A DNA stretch of 64,000 nucleotides from Amycolatopsis granulosa (GTDB lineage Bacteria > Actinomycetota > Actinomycetes > Mycobacteriales > Pseudonocardiaceae). The translations under genes and the position numbers were made by a program. Of this stretch, positions 25,735 through 33,682 are shown piece by piece. Each line of letters opens with the position of its first letter. Within the stretch, counting starts at the first letter, position 1. Where the stretch lies: NCBI RefSeq assembly GCF_011758745.1, contig NZ_JAANOV010000001.1, forward strand, positions 2,542,001-2,606,000, in the 5' to 3' direction. The notes below the pieces were generated by a model. That model saw only the letters and a program-made list of their open reading frames with translations. It had not been told where the DNA came from and did no database searches.

Positions 25735-28140
25735 CTACAGCTTCACCATGGGGACGCTGCCGATCAGCATCAGCTTCACCTTGCCGGCGCTGCCGAAATC
25801 GATGGTGGCCGTGGCACGCGGACCCTCACCGGAAGCTTCGACCACCGTGCCGAGACCGTACTTGTCGTGGTTGACGCGGTCACCCACCTCGAGCTTCAGC
25901 GCCACGGTGTTCTGCCAGCCCTTGAACGGCGTCGACCGCATGCCGCGGGCCGCGATGCCGGCCTGCGCGGAGTCCTCGCCGAAGCGGGAGCGCCGCCCCC
26001 AGGTGGTCGCCGCCCGGGGCGAGCCGAACGACGGCTCCGCGGCCGACGACGGCTCCTCCCGGCGCCAGTCGAGCAGCTCGGACGGCACCTCGTCGAAGAA
26101 CCGGGACGCCGGGTTCGTCATCGGCTGTCCCCACGCGGAGCGCGTGATCGCCCGGCTCAGGTACAGCCGCTTGCGCGCCCGCGTGATGGCCACGTACGCC
26201 AGCCGCCGCTCCTCGGCCAGCTCGGCGGGCTCGCCCAGGGCCCGCAGGTGCGGGAAGACGCCGTCCTCCCAGCCCGTGCAGAACACCACCGGGTACTCCA
26301 GCCCCTTGGCGGTGTGCACGGTCATCAGCGTGACCACCCCGGAGTCCTCTTCCTCACCATCGGAGTCCGGTGTGGGCACCGAGTCCGCGTCGGCCACCAG
26401 CGAGACCCGCTCGAGGAACGCCGCCAGCGAGCCCGGCTCGGGCACGCCCGCGTCGTCCTCGGCGAGCGGCGGCATCTCGGCAGCCTGCTCGGCGAACTCC
26501 CGCGCTACGGTGACGAGCTCGGTCAGGTTGTCCACCCGGGAGGCGTCCTGCGGGTCGTCGGACTCCTCCAGCTCGGCCCGGTAACCCGTGCGCTCCAGCA
26601 CGGCCTCGAGCACGTCGGCGACCTCCGCGCCCTCCTCGACCAGCGCGATCAGCCCGTCGAGCAGCTCGACGAAACCGGCGATCGCCTTCTGCGAACGCGG
26701 GTTGAGCAGCGGCACCTTGCCGGCCACCGCGTCCCGCAGCGCGGCCGCGAACGAGATCCGCTCCCGCTCGGCGTGGGTGGCCACGCACGCCTCCGCCCGC
26801 TCACCGATGCCCCGCTTGGGCACGTTGAGGATGCGCCGCAGGCTGACCGTGTCCTCCGGGTTGGCCAGCACCCGCAGGTAGGCCAGCGCGTCCCGCACCT
26901 CGCGGCGCTCGTAGAAGCGGACGCCGCCGACCACGCGGTAGGGCAGCCCGAGCCGGATGAAGATCTCCTCGAACACCCGCGACTGGTTGTTGGTGCGGTA
27001 GAACACCGCCACGTCGGAGTACTTCGCCTCGCCCTGGTCGACCAGCGCGTCGATCTCGCCCGCGACGAAGGCCGCCTCGTCGTGCTCGTTGTCGGCGACG
27101 TAGACGCCGATCTTCTCGCCGTCGCCGGAGTCGGTCCACAGCCGCTTGTCCCGCCGGTTCGGGTTGCGCGAGATGACCGCGTTGGCGGCGGACAGGATGG
27201 TCTGGGTGGAGCGGTAGTTCTGCTCCAGCAGGATGGTGCGGGCGTCCGGGAAGTCCCGCTCGAACTCCTCGATGTTGCGGATGGTGGCGCCGCGGAACGC
27301 GTAGATCGACTGGTCGGCGTCACCGACCACGCACAGCTCCGCCGGCTCGACACCGCCCTCGGTCCGAGTGGTCCCCACCAGCTCCCGGACCAGCGTGTAC
27401 TGGGCGTGGTTGGTGTCCTGGTACTCGTCGACCAGGACGTGCCGGAACCGGCGGCGGTAGTGCTCGGCCACGTCGGGGAAGGCCTGGAACAGCTCGACCG
27501 TGCGCATGATCAGGTCGTCGAAGTCGAACGCGTTCGCCAGCCGCAGCCGCCGCTGGTACTCGGTGTAGACCTCGGCGACCCGGCGCTCCAGGTCGTTGGA
27601 CGCCTTCGCCGTGGCGTCCTCCGGGTCGGTCAGCTCGTTCTTGTGGTTGGAGATGTGCACCGCGAGCGCGCGGGCCGGGTAGCGCTTGGGGTCGATGTCC
27701 AGGTCCCGCGCGACGAGGGTGACCAGGCGGCGCGTGTCGTCGGCGTCGTAGATCGAGAAGTTCGACGACATGTCGAGCGTCTTCGCCTCGCGCCGCAGCA
27801 GCCGCACGCACATCGAGTGGAACGTGGACACCCACATGGCGTTCGCGCGCCTGCCCACCAGCTCACCGACGCGCTCCCGCATCTCGGCCGCGGCCTTGTT
27901 GGTGAACGTGATCGCCATGATCTCGCCGGGGTGCACACCGCGCTCGGCCAGCAGGTAGGCGATGCGCCGGGTCAGCACCCGGGTCTTGCCGGAGCCCGCG
28001 CCGGCGACCACCAGCAGCGGCGCCCCGGTGTGCGTGACCGCTTCCCGCTGCGCGGGGTTGAGGTCGGCGAGCAGATCGGCGTGGCGGCCCGGCGCGGGAC
28101 GCGCGGGCGGCTCGGCGGGGAGGTCGAACAGGGTGCTCAT
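25735..28140 (-). CDS. pcrA: ATP-dependent DNA helicase of the UvrD/PcrA type
   Basis: This 801-residue SF1A 3'-5' helicase acts in repair and replication restart. It shows Walker A AGAGSGKTRVL near residue 48, the ITFTNKAAAEM motif, DEYQDTNHAQY (Walker B / motif II), VVGDADQSIYAFRGA, the LEQNYRST motif and VTLMTVHTAKGLEYPVVF. The C-terminal about 80 residues include a Tudor-like segment (LEVGDRVNHDKYGLGTVVEASG) typical of PcrA/UvrD1 that contacts RNA polymerase or Ku. Length and motifs are complete. Its mycobacterial orthologue (uvrD1) is likewise next to the M23 peptidase and chorismate mutase genes. Confidence 0.96.
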   Translation of the reverse strand: MSTLFDLPAEPPARPAPGRHADLLADLNPAQREAVTHTGAPLLVVAGAGSGKTRVLTRRIAYLLAERGVHPGEIMAITFTNKAAAEMRERVGELVGRRANAMWVSTFHSMCVRLLRREAKTLDMSSNFSIYDADDTRRLVTLVARDLDIDPKRYPARALAVHISNHKNELTDPEDATAKASNDLERRVAEVYTEYQRRLRLANAFDFDDLIMRTVELFQAFPDVAEHYRRRFRHVLVDEYQDTNHAQYTLVRELVGTTRTEGGVEPAELCVVGDADQSIYAFRGATIRNIEEFERDFPDARTILLEQNYRSTQTILSAANAVISRNPNRRDKRLWTDSGDGEKIGVYVADNEHDEAAFVAGEIDALVDQGEAKYSDVAVFYRTNNQSRVFEEIFIRLGLPYRVVGGVRFYERREVRDALAYLRVLANPEDTVSLRRILNVPKRGIGERAEACVATHAERERISFAAALRDAVAGKVPLLNPRSQKAIAGFVELLDGLIALVEEGAEVADVLEAVLERTGYRAELEESDDPQDASRVDNLTELVTVAREFAEQAAEMPPLAEDDAGVPEPGSLAAFLERVSLVADADSVPTPDSDGEEEDSGVVTLMTVHTAKGLEYPVVFCTGWEDGVFPHLRALGEPAELAEERRLAYVAITRARKRLYLSRAITRSAWGQPMTNPASRFFDEVPSELLDWRREEPSSAAEPSFGSPRAATTWGRRSRFGEDSAQAGIAARGMRSTPFKGWQNTVALKLEVGDRVNHDKYGLGTVVEASGEGPRATATIDFGSAGKVKLMLIGSVPMVKL

Positions 28141-28250
28141 CGGTTGTCCACGCTACTCGGGGGCTCCGACGGTTTACCGCGGTGGACGTACGGCGAGGTG
28201 TCGTCACCGGATGGACGCGCGGCGCGCCGCCGGGGCGGACCATCGACGGC

Positions 28251-28646
28251 ATGAACACACCATCGAAACGGATGCGGGCCGGTGACCAGGACCGGGAGCG
28301 CGTGGCGGGCCGGCTGCAGCAGGCCGGCGGCGAGGGCAGGCTCTCGCTCGCCGAAACCGAAGACCGGATGGGTGCCGCGTACGCGGCGACCTACCTCGAC
28401 GAACTGGCCGCGCTCACGCAGGACCTGCCGCGGCCGGCGCCGCCGGAACCACCGAGGCCGCCGCGCTTCCCCGTGCCGCTGCGGGTGCACGCCGCGGTCG
28501 TGGCCGTGTTGTCGGCGCTGCTCATCGTCCGGTTCGTCGCGTCGGGCGCGCCGTTCTTCTGGCCGGCGGTGCCGTTGTTCTGGCTGGGTGTGAGCCTGCT
28601 CGCGCACGCGGCGATCCGTTACCGGCGGCGAGCTGTGCCATACTGA
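28251..28646 (+). CDS. DUF1707 (SHOCT-like) membrane protein
   Basis: This is a 131-residue protein. The DUF1707 domain at residues about 8-60 reads MRAGDQDRERVAGRLQQA and GRLSLAETEDRMGAAYAA. The family is a small N-terminal domain found ahead of membrane segments in actinobacteria. Two hydrophobic segments follow (AVVAVLSALLIVRFVAS, PAVPLFWLGVSLLAHAA) with a basic end. ATG 28251 is chosen because the domain begins directly after it; an ATG at 28182 would add an unlike extension. Function is unknown. Its 3' end overlaps the probable promoter of the chorismate mutase leader. Confidence 0.8.
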   Translation: MNTPSKRMRAGDQDRERVAGRLQQAGGEGRLSLAETEDRMGAAYAATYLDELAALTQDLPRPAPPEPPRPPRFPVPLRVHAAVVAVLSALLIVRFVASGAPFFWPAVPLFWLGVSLLAHAAIRYRRRAVPY

Positions 28647-28650
28647 TCCC

Positions 28651-28713
28651 GTGCAGCACCACGCGTACCGATTTTTCTACGGGATCCGGACTCCGGCTCC
28701 CGTGATCGCGTAG
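28651..28713 (+). CDS. Leader peptide of the chorismate mutase gene (Phe/Tyr-rich)
   Basis: A 20-residue frame starts at GTG 28651 and stops at TAG 28711-28713. It contains AYRFFYGIR, with Phe-Phe-Tyr codons in a row and an earlier Tyr. A CATACT hexamer at 28639-28644 sits six bases before the GTG, the spacing of a leaderless mRNA whose first base is the start codon. The codons for aromatic amino acids lie just before the antiterminator arm, so ribosome stalling for lack of Phe- or Tyr-tRNA would favour antitermination. Regulatory role is inferred from the arrangement. Confidence 0.75.
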   Translation: MQHHAYRFFYGIRTPAPVIA

Positions 28714-28765
28714 GTGCCCACACCACCGTCACTGCAAGCCCCGGAGTCCGCGGACCCGGGGCTTT
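28687..28765 (+). promoter_or_regulatory. Transcription attenuator (antiterminator and terminator)
   Basis: The terminator stem is AGCCCCGG (28737-28744) with CCGGGGCT (28756-28763), followed by TTTCG. CGGACTCCGG (28687-28696), inside the leader-peptide frame right after the FFY codons, is the exact reverse complement of CCGGAGTCCG (28741-28750). The 28741-28750 segment includes half of the terminator's left arm. The two structures are therefore mutually exclusive, as in ribosome-mediated attenuation of amino-acid operons. Confidence 0.8.
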
Positions 28766-28810
28766 CGTCGGCTTCGGGGCCGCGCGGTCCGGAACCGACC
28801 GGAGGGCCCG

Positions 28811-29116
28811 ATGAACGCACAGACACATGAGAAGGACACCTCGCCGGAGTCCTCGGGGGAACCCGTGGCGACGGCCGAGGAGATCGCCGAGCTGCGCAAG
28901 GAGATCGACTGGCTGGACGCGGAGATCCTGCGGCTCGTCAAGCGCCGCGTCGAGGTCTCCCGCCGCATCGGTGCCGCGCGGATGGCCGCGGGCGGCACCC
29001 GCATCGTCTACAACCGCGAAATGGACGTGCTCGCCCGCTACCGCGAGCTCGGCCCGGACGGCCGTCAGCTCGCCATGGCCCTGCTGAATCTGGGGCGTGG
29101 ACGGCTCGGCCGCTGA
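28811..29116 (+). CDS. Chorismate mutase, AroQ type
   Basis: This 101-residue cytoplasmic AroQ-class chorismate mutase converts chorismate to prephenate, the first step specific to Phe and Tyr. The characteristic first helix is EIAELRKEIDWLDAEILRLVKRRVEVSRRIG, with the active-site Arg and Lys residues; later come AARMAAGG and REMDVLARYREL. Size and sequence resemble the M. tuberculosis enzyme Rv0948c, which is weakly active until it binds DAHP synthase. The leader peptide and attenuator upstream suggest control by Phe/Tyr supply. The gene follows the terminator after about 45 bases, and a good ribosome binding site (CGGAGGG) precedes the ATG. Confidence 0.9.
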   Translation: MNAQTHEKDTSPESSGEPVATAEEIAELRKEIDWLDAEILRLVKRRVEVSRRIGAARMAAGGTRIVYNREMDVLARYRELGPDGRQLAMALLNLGRGRLGR

Positions 29117-29155
29117 AAACATTGGAATCCGGGGGTTTCCCGGAGGCCGGACAGC

Positions 29156-29485
29156 GTGGCGGACGGGCACACTGGAGACATGATTAACGTCATCGCGGTG
29201 ATCATCGCGATCGCCAGTGTGCTCGCCTCGCTGGCCCACGTGGGCTACCTGGCGCTGCTGAACAACGCGGCGAACAAGCGCGCCGGCGGTGCACCGGTGG
29301 CGCAGTACGTGCGCAGCCGGTGGGCGCTCGCCGGCGGCACCACCGCCGCGTCGCTCCTCGCGTGGCTGTTCACCTCGGGCAACACCGGGATGGACATTCT
29401 CGCGATCATCGTCGCCGCGGGTAGCGGCGCGGTCGCCACCAAAGCCCTGCAGTCCACCCAGGCGCGCTACCGAAACGGTGGCTGA
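29156..29485 (+). CDS. Small membrane protein, unknown function
   Basis: This is a protein of about 109 residues with two to three hydrophobic segments (VIAVIIAIASVLASLAHVGYLALL, TTAASLLAWLF, ILAIIVAAGSGAVATKAL). GTG 29156 is taken as the start because GGAGG lies about nine bases upstream; ATG 29180 is an alternative with a GGAG that is too close. No family or motif is recognised. It follows the chorismate mutase gene by 39 bases on the same strand and may be read through from it. Confidence 0.65.
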   Translation: MADGHTGDMINVIAVIIAIASVLASLAHVGYLALLNNAANKRAGGAPVAQYVRSRWALAGGTTAASLLAWLFTSGNTGMDILAIIVAAGSGAVATKALQSTQARYRNGG

Positions 29486-29712
29486 CGAAGCGCGAAAGCC
29501 CCGACTGAGTGAACTTGCGGGCTCACGCTTTGACAACTGCCGCCTGCTCTTACCCTGGATGGCGTGGAACGGCCTGGATTCGCCTCCACGCGCCCGGCGC
29601 AATGCCGCGCGCGTGCAGGTGAACGTGCACCAGCACTTGCACCGGCTGCTCCATCCGGTCGAATTGGCTCGGGTCCGGCGTCAGAGCGCGCGCAGGGCGG
29701 TGTCCACACGGC

Positions 29713-30882
29713 ATGACGCGCGGGGCCGAATTCACGGACAGTTCTCGTTCCGGGACCGGCCGGCACCGACGTGGTGCCGGAACCTGGACCCCGGTCGTTC
29801 CGGCACACCGGGCGGGCGCCGGGCGCGCGCCCGAGCCGGCCGACCCGCCCGCCCACGGCTCGCTCGCGCTCACCGGTCTGATCCCGGACACCCGCCCCGC
29901 GACCGAGGTGTTCCCGCCCGCGCACGGTGAGCTGCCCGTCGCCGGGCCCGCGGCACCGTCCCGGCAAACGCCGGAGCAGCCGCCCCGGCGCACAAAGGTC
30001 AAGCTGACGCCGCCGCGCTGCCGGAACGACCCCGACCGCGTCGAGGACACGGATGTGCGGGTCTACGAGGTCGCCCCGGCGACCGGCCTCGGTTCGTTCG
30101 ACCTCGGTAACGTGCCCGCGTCGGTGACCCCGCCGCGCAGCTGGCGCAAGGCCGCCTGGTTCGCCACCGCCTCGTCCGGTGGCGTGGTCGTGGCGCTGAT
30201 GTTCGCCGGCTCGGCGTTCGTCGCCAAACCGGCGCCCGACCAGGCCGGCGGGGGCTGGATCCCCGGCCTCGGTGGCGGCGTGCCGACCCTCTCCGGCGAG
30301 CAGATCGCGCCGCCCGGCCCCGGCGGCGACGAGAGCCGCACCACGGCGAGCACACCCCACGGCGAAGCGACGTCCCCGGATCCCGAGCCGGTCTCCGCGG
30401 ATGCCGGGCCGACCGGGAGCGCCGGCGTGCGCGCACCCGGCCGGAGCACGGTCGAGAGCACCTCGTCCACCGGCCCGGCGACCGAACCGGCCACCGCGCC
30501 GCCCGCTGCCACCACCCCGGCCGTCCCGCGCAAGCCGCCGCCGTCGCCCGCGCCCTACGACGCGGACCCGACCCGGTTCACGTTCACCCAGGAGGACCCG
30601 AAGAAGCTGGCGAGCACATCGCAGAGCTACCTCGACACGGTCACCGAGAACGCCGAGGCAGCGCAGGAGATGACCGGCGGTGAGCTGCGGCAGGAGGGCG
30701 CCGAGGGCCTCCAGCGCAAGTACGCGCAGGTGGCCTACTTCGAGGTCAAGCACATCCGGGTGCACCAGTACGACGGCAAGACGGTGTGCACCGTGCAGAC
30801 CGTCTACAAGGACGGCCGGCAGGTCACCGAGGAACGCACGCTCGAGTTCGCCGGTGGCAAGATCACCAGCGACGATGCCTGA
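29713..30882 (+). CDS. Single-pass membrane protein with disordered regions
   Basis: This 389-residue protein has a Pro/Arg-rich cytoplasmic N-terminus of about 145 residues and one membrane segment (ATASSGGVVVALMFAGSAFVA). A Pro/Thr/Ser/Gly-rich extracytoplasmic linker follows, and the compact C-terminal domain is at about 285-385 (FTFTQEDPKKLASTSQSYL, YAQVAYFEVKHIRVHQYDGKTVCTVQTVYKDG). The last domain has the alternating pattern of an NTF2-like or lipoprotein-type sensor fold. No enzyme motif is seen. It has the same layout as the next gene and lies upstream of a receptor-type Ser/Thr kinase. The start at ATG 29713 lacks a clear ribosome binding site. Confidence 0.55.
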   Translation: MTRGAEFTDSSRSGTGRHRRGAGTWTPVVPAHRAGAGRAPEPADPPAHGSLALTGLIPDTRPATEVFPPAHGELPVAGPAAPSRQTPEQPPRRTKVKLTPPRCRNDPDRVEDTDVRVYEVAPATGLGSFDLGNVPASVTPPRSWRKAAWFATASSGGVVVALMFAGSAFVAKPAPDQAGGGWIPGLGGGVPTLSGEQIAPPGPGGDESRTTASTPHGEATSPDPEPVSADAGPTGSAGVRAPGRSTVESTSSTGPATEPATAPPAATTPAVPRKPPPSPAPYDADPTRFTFTQEDPKKLASTSQSYLDTVTENAEAAQEMTGGELRQEGAEGLQRKYAQVAYFEVKHIRVHQYDGKTVCTVQTVYKDGRQVTEERTLEFAGGKITSDDA

Positions 30883-31045
30883 AGCCCGACTGCGCCAGGT
30901 GGGTGACGACCGCTACCGTTCGTCGTGCCGTGACTGCCCTCCACCGATCGTGGGTGGCCGGTAACGCGCGGCCGGGGTTCGCTGATGAACAGCACGACAA
31001 ACCCCGGCCAGTCCCCGCGACACGGAAGATCCAGACGACAGGTCC

Positions 31046-31888
31046 ATGAGAGTCGCACACGAACGGCGGCGCGAAACCCGCGCGCCGGAGGCCCTCCGCG
31101 TCGAGGAGCTGATCTCCCCCGAGATCCTCGACAACGAGATGGTCGACCGCGAGTACCTCACCCAGGTGTTCCGCGAACCGCGGAAGTACCTGCCGCCCCC
31201 GCGCGTCCGGAACAGGACCGAGCCGCAGCGGGAGCCGGAGAGCCGGGGCGCGAAGCTCGCCAAGCTCACCGGGCTGACCATGGCAGGCACGTTGCTCGTC
31301 GGCGCCGTCGTCGCGTCGTCGGTCCTCAGCCGCGGACGGGACCAGTCGGCGGCACCAGCCGCACCGGTTCCGCCGCAGATCACCGGAGTCGCAGCGCTGG
31401 GCGGGTTCGTGTCGACCGGGACGCCGCAGGCGCGCCGCGGCGGTAACGCCGCCGGTCACGCACCGGTCGGGACCAGCTCGGCCGCTCCGGCGCCGGTGGC
31501 CCAGACGCAGACACCGGCGGCCGGTGCCCTGGCCGCACCGGGTGACTCCGCCGCGCCGACGACCACGGCACCCGCGCCGACCGCGGGGCAGAAGCTCGCG
31601 GTGGTCCGCGAGTTCTACCGGCGGGTGGACAACGCGCCGGAGAAGGCGCTGGACCTGCTCAGCCCGGCACTGGCCGGGGAGGAGGCCGGGGACCTCGTGC
31701 GGGCGTGGAGCACCATGCGCCAGGTCGAGGTGACCGACGCGCACGTGCAGCCCGACGGGTCGGTGCTCGCGGTGGTGCTGATGCGCCGCGACGACGGCAC
31801 CCGGCTGCGGGTGACGCAGCAATTCGGCCTGGACCGGACCGGCCGCAGCATCTCGGAGGCGGTCCTGCTGGCCGCCGAGGAGCTGTAG
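31046..31888 (+). CDS. Single-pass membrane protein with NTF2-like C-terminal region
   Basis: This 280-residue protein has an N-terminal cytoplasmic part of about 75 residues rich in charged residues (ALRVEELISPEILDNEMVDREYLTQVF) and a membrane helix (KLTGLTMAGTLLVGAVVASSVL). An Ala/Pro/Thr linker follows. The C-terminal domain at about 185-280 contains KLAVVREFYRRVDNAPEKALDLLSPAL and VLAVVLMRRDDGTRLRVTQQF, which suggests an NTF2-like fold. Function is unknown. It shares topology with the preceding gene and is followed after 183 bases by the kinase gene. The cytoplasmic part could be a kinase substrate, but this is speculation. Confidence 0.6.
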   Translation: MRVAHERRRETRAPEALRVEELISPEILDNEMVDREYLTQVFREPRKYLPPPRVRNRTEPQREPESRGAKLAKLTGLTMAGTLLVGAVVASSVLSRGRDQSAAPAAPVPPQITGVAALGGFVSTGTPQARRGGNAAGHAPVGTSSAAPAPVAQTQTPAAGALAAPGDSAAPTTTAPAPTAGQKLAVVREFYRRVDNAPEKALDLLSPALAGEEAGDLVRAWSTMRQVEVTDAHVQPDGSVLAVVLMRRDDGTRLRVTQQFGLDRTGRSISEAVLLAAEEL

Positions 31889-32071
31889 CGGCTGCTATAC
31901 CAGGCGTGGTCTTCCCACGCCAGACAGTGCCGGATGCATGTGCGCAGAGTGAGCACCCTAGCCTTGACCGAAACGGATCTGGCCAAACCGGCCTACGGGC
32001 CGAGCTACGTGCAGAGGCTCCCAGGCGTGCGGCACTGCGTCACGCCCTGAAACAGCCCCGAAGGAGGTCGC

Positions 32072-33601
32072 GTGAGCGACGAGGGTCGCCTGGTCGCCGG
32101 CCGGTACCGGATCGAACGGCGAATCGGCACCGGCGCCATGGGTACGGTGTGGCAGGCGCACGACGAGCTGCTCGGACGAGCGGTCGCGATCAAGCAGCTG
32201 CTCCTGCAGCCGGGGCTGGACCCGCACGAGGCCGAGGACGCCAAGCAGCGCACCATGCGCGAGGGCCGGATCGCCGCGCGGTTGCACCACCCCAACGCGA
32301 TCTCCGTGTTCGACGTGGTCACCGACGACAACGGCCACCCGTGCCTGGTCATGGAGTACCTGCCGTCGACCAGCCTCGCCGAGCTGCTGCGGGAGCGGAA
32401 GACCCTGCCGCCGCGTGAGGTCGCGCGCGTCGGCGCCCAGATCGCCGCAGCGCTCAAGGAGGCGCACGCCGTCGGCATCGTGCACCGCGACATCAAGCCG
32501 GGCAACATCCTGCTCGCCGACAACGGCGTGGTGAAGATCACCGACTTCGGTATCTCGCGGGCCAAGGACGACGTCACGGTCACCAAGACCGGGATGATCG
32601 CCGGCACCCCGGCCTACCTGGCGCCGGAGGTCGCGATCGGTGGCGACCCCGGCCCGGAGGCGGACGTCTTCTCGCTCGGCTCGACGCTGTACGCGGCGTG
32701 CGAGGGCCAGCCCCCGTTCGGGCTGAGCGAGAACACCCTGAGCCTGCTGCACGCGGTCGCCGCGGGGCAGATCAACCCCCCGCGGCAGTCCGGCCCGCTG
32801 GCGAGCGTGCTGGCCGTGCTGCTGCACCCCGAGACCCGGCACCGGCCGACCGCCGCGGAGGCGGAGGAGCTGCTCGCCGCGGTGGCCCGCGGTGAGACCC
32901 CGCTGGGCGGTCCGGCGGGCGAGACCCGGTTCGCGCCCTCGGGCGGGGCGCTGGCGGGCGGTGCGCTGGCCGCCGGAGCGCTCGGCGCGGCGGCGGGTGC
33001 CGGTACCACGCGAGCGTTTCGTGGTGACAACTTCGGCCAGCAGGCAGGCACTCTGGGTGCGGCGGGCAACCAGTTCTACGACGAGTACGACGACTACGCC
33101 CCCACCTCGGCCTACCCCGAGGAGGACTACGACCGCCAGGGCGCGACCCGTGCGGCCCCGGCCGGCTACGACGACGAGCCCGCTCCTGCCACGGACGAGG
33201 ACGACGAGGCCAAGCCGGGCAAGTGGAAGGTCCCGGCGGCCATCGGTGCCGTGGTGGTGGCCGGGCTGGTGGCCCTCGGATTCTGGTTGTTCGGCGACTC
33301 GCACGGCAACACCGCCAACACCACCGGGACCCACCAGCCGGAGGTCCCGGCGCCCCTGACCAGCTCGTCGACGTGGAAGACGGAGGACTGGACGCCGACC
33401 GCGGGCAGGCCGAGCCAGTTCGATGACGTGCCGACGAAGTCCCCCGGTTCGCGCCGCAGCAGCTCGGAGGGGAGCGTCGAGGAGCGGCCCACCTCGCCGC
33501 CCAAGTCGAGCGCGTCGAAGACGGTGGTCCAGACCTCGACGCCGGAGAAGTCGTCGATCGAAGACGTGCCGGCGCCGTCGTCGTCGAACGGCAACCCGTA
33601 A
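32072..33601 (+). CDS. Transmembrane Ser/Thr protein kinase
   Basis: This 509-residue receptor-like Hanks-type kinase has a Gly-rich loop IGTGAMGTVWQAHDE, the VAIK lysine (AVAIKQLLL) and the catalytic loop HRDIKPGN with Asp140 and Lys142. The DFG motif is intact in ITDFGISRAKDD and the APE motif in YLAPEVAIGG, so activity is expected. A linker rich in Gly, Ala, Tyr and Asp precedes one membrane helix at about residues 388-408 (VPAAIGAVVVAGLVALGFWLF). The extracellular part is short, Ser/Thr/Pro-rich and has no PASTA repeats. GTG 32072 has AAGGAGG upstream. It is followed 81 bases later by a related pseudokinase gene. Confidence 0.92.
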   Translation: MSDEGRLVAGRYRIERRIGTGAMGTVWQAHDELLGRAVAIKQLLLQPGLDPHEAEDAKQRTMREGRIAARLHHPNAISVFDVVTDDNGHPCLVMEYLPSTSLAELLRERKTLPPREVARVGAQIAAALKEAHAVGIVHRDIKPGNILLADNGVVKITDFGISRAKDDVTVTKTGMIAGTPAYLAPEVAIGGDPGPEADVFSLGSTLYAACEGQPPFGLSENTLSLLHAVAAGQINPPRQSGPLASVLAVLLHPETRHRPTAAEAEELLAAVARGETPLGGPAGETRFAPSGGALAGGALAAGALGAAAGAGTTRAFRGDNFGQQAGTLGAAGNQFYDEYDDYAPTSAYPEEDYDRQGATRAAPAGYDDEPAPATDEDDEAKPGKWKVPAAIGAVVVAGLVALGFWLFGDSHGNTANTTGTHQPEVPAPLTSSSTWKTEDWTPTAGRPSQFDDVPTKSPGSRRSSSEGSVEERPTSPPKSSASKTVVQTSTPEKSSIEDVPAPSSSNGNP

Positions 33602-33682
33602 CAACGACCGCCGGAAACCTTCAGGGTCAGTCAGTAGGGTGGTGGGGAACCATCCGACACGCCGGGACGACGAGAGGGTGTA

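Noticed and set aside
25735-28254. Long frame on the plus strand across pcrA
   Set aside because: The minus-strand helicase motifs are complete; the plus frame has no ribosome binding site and no domain.
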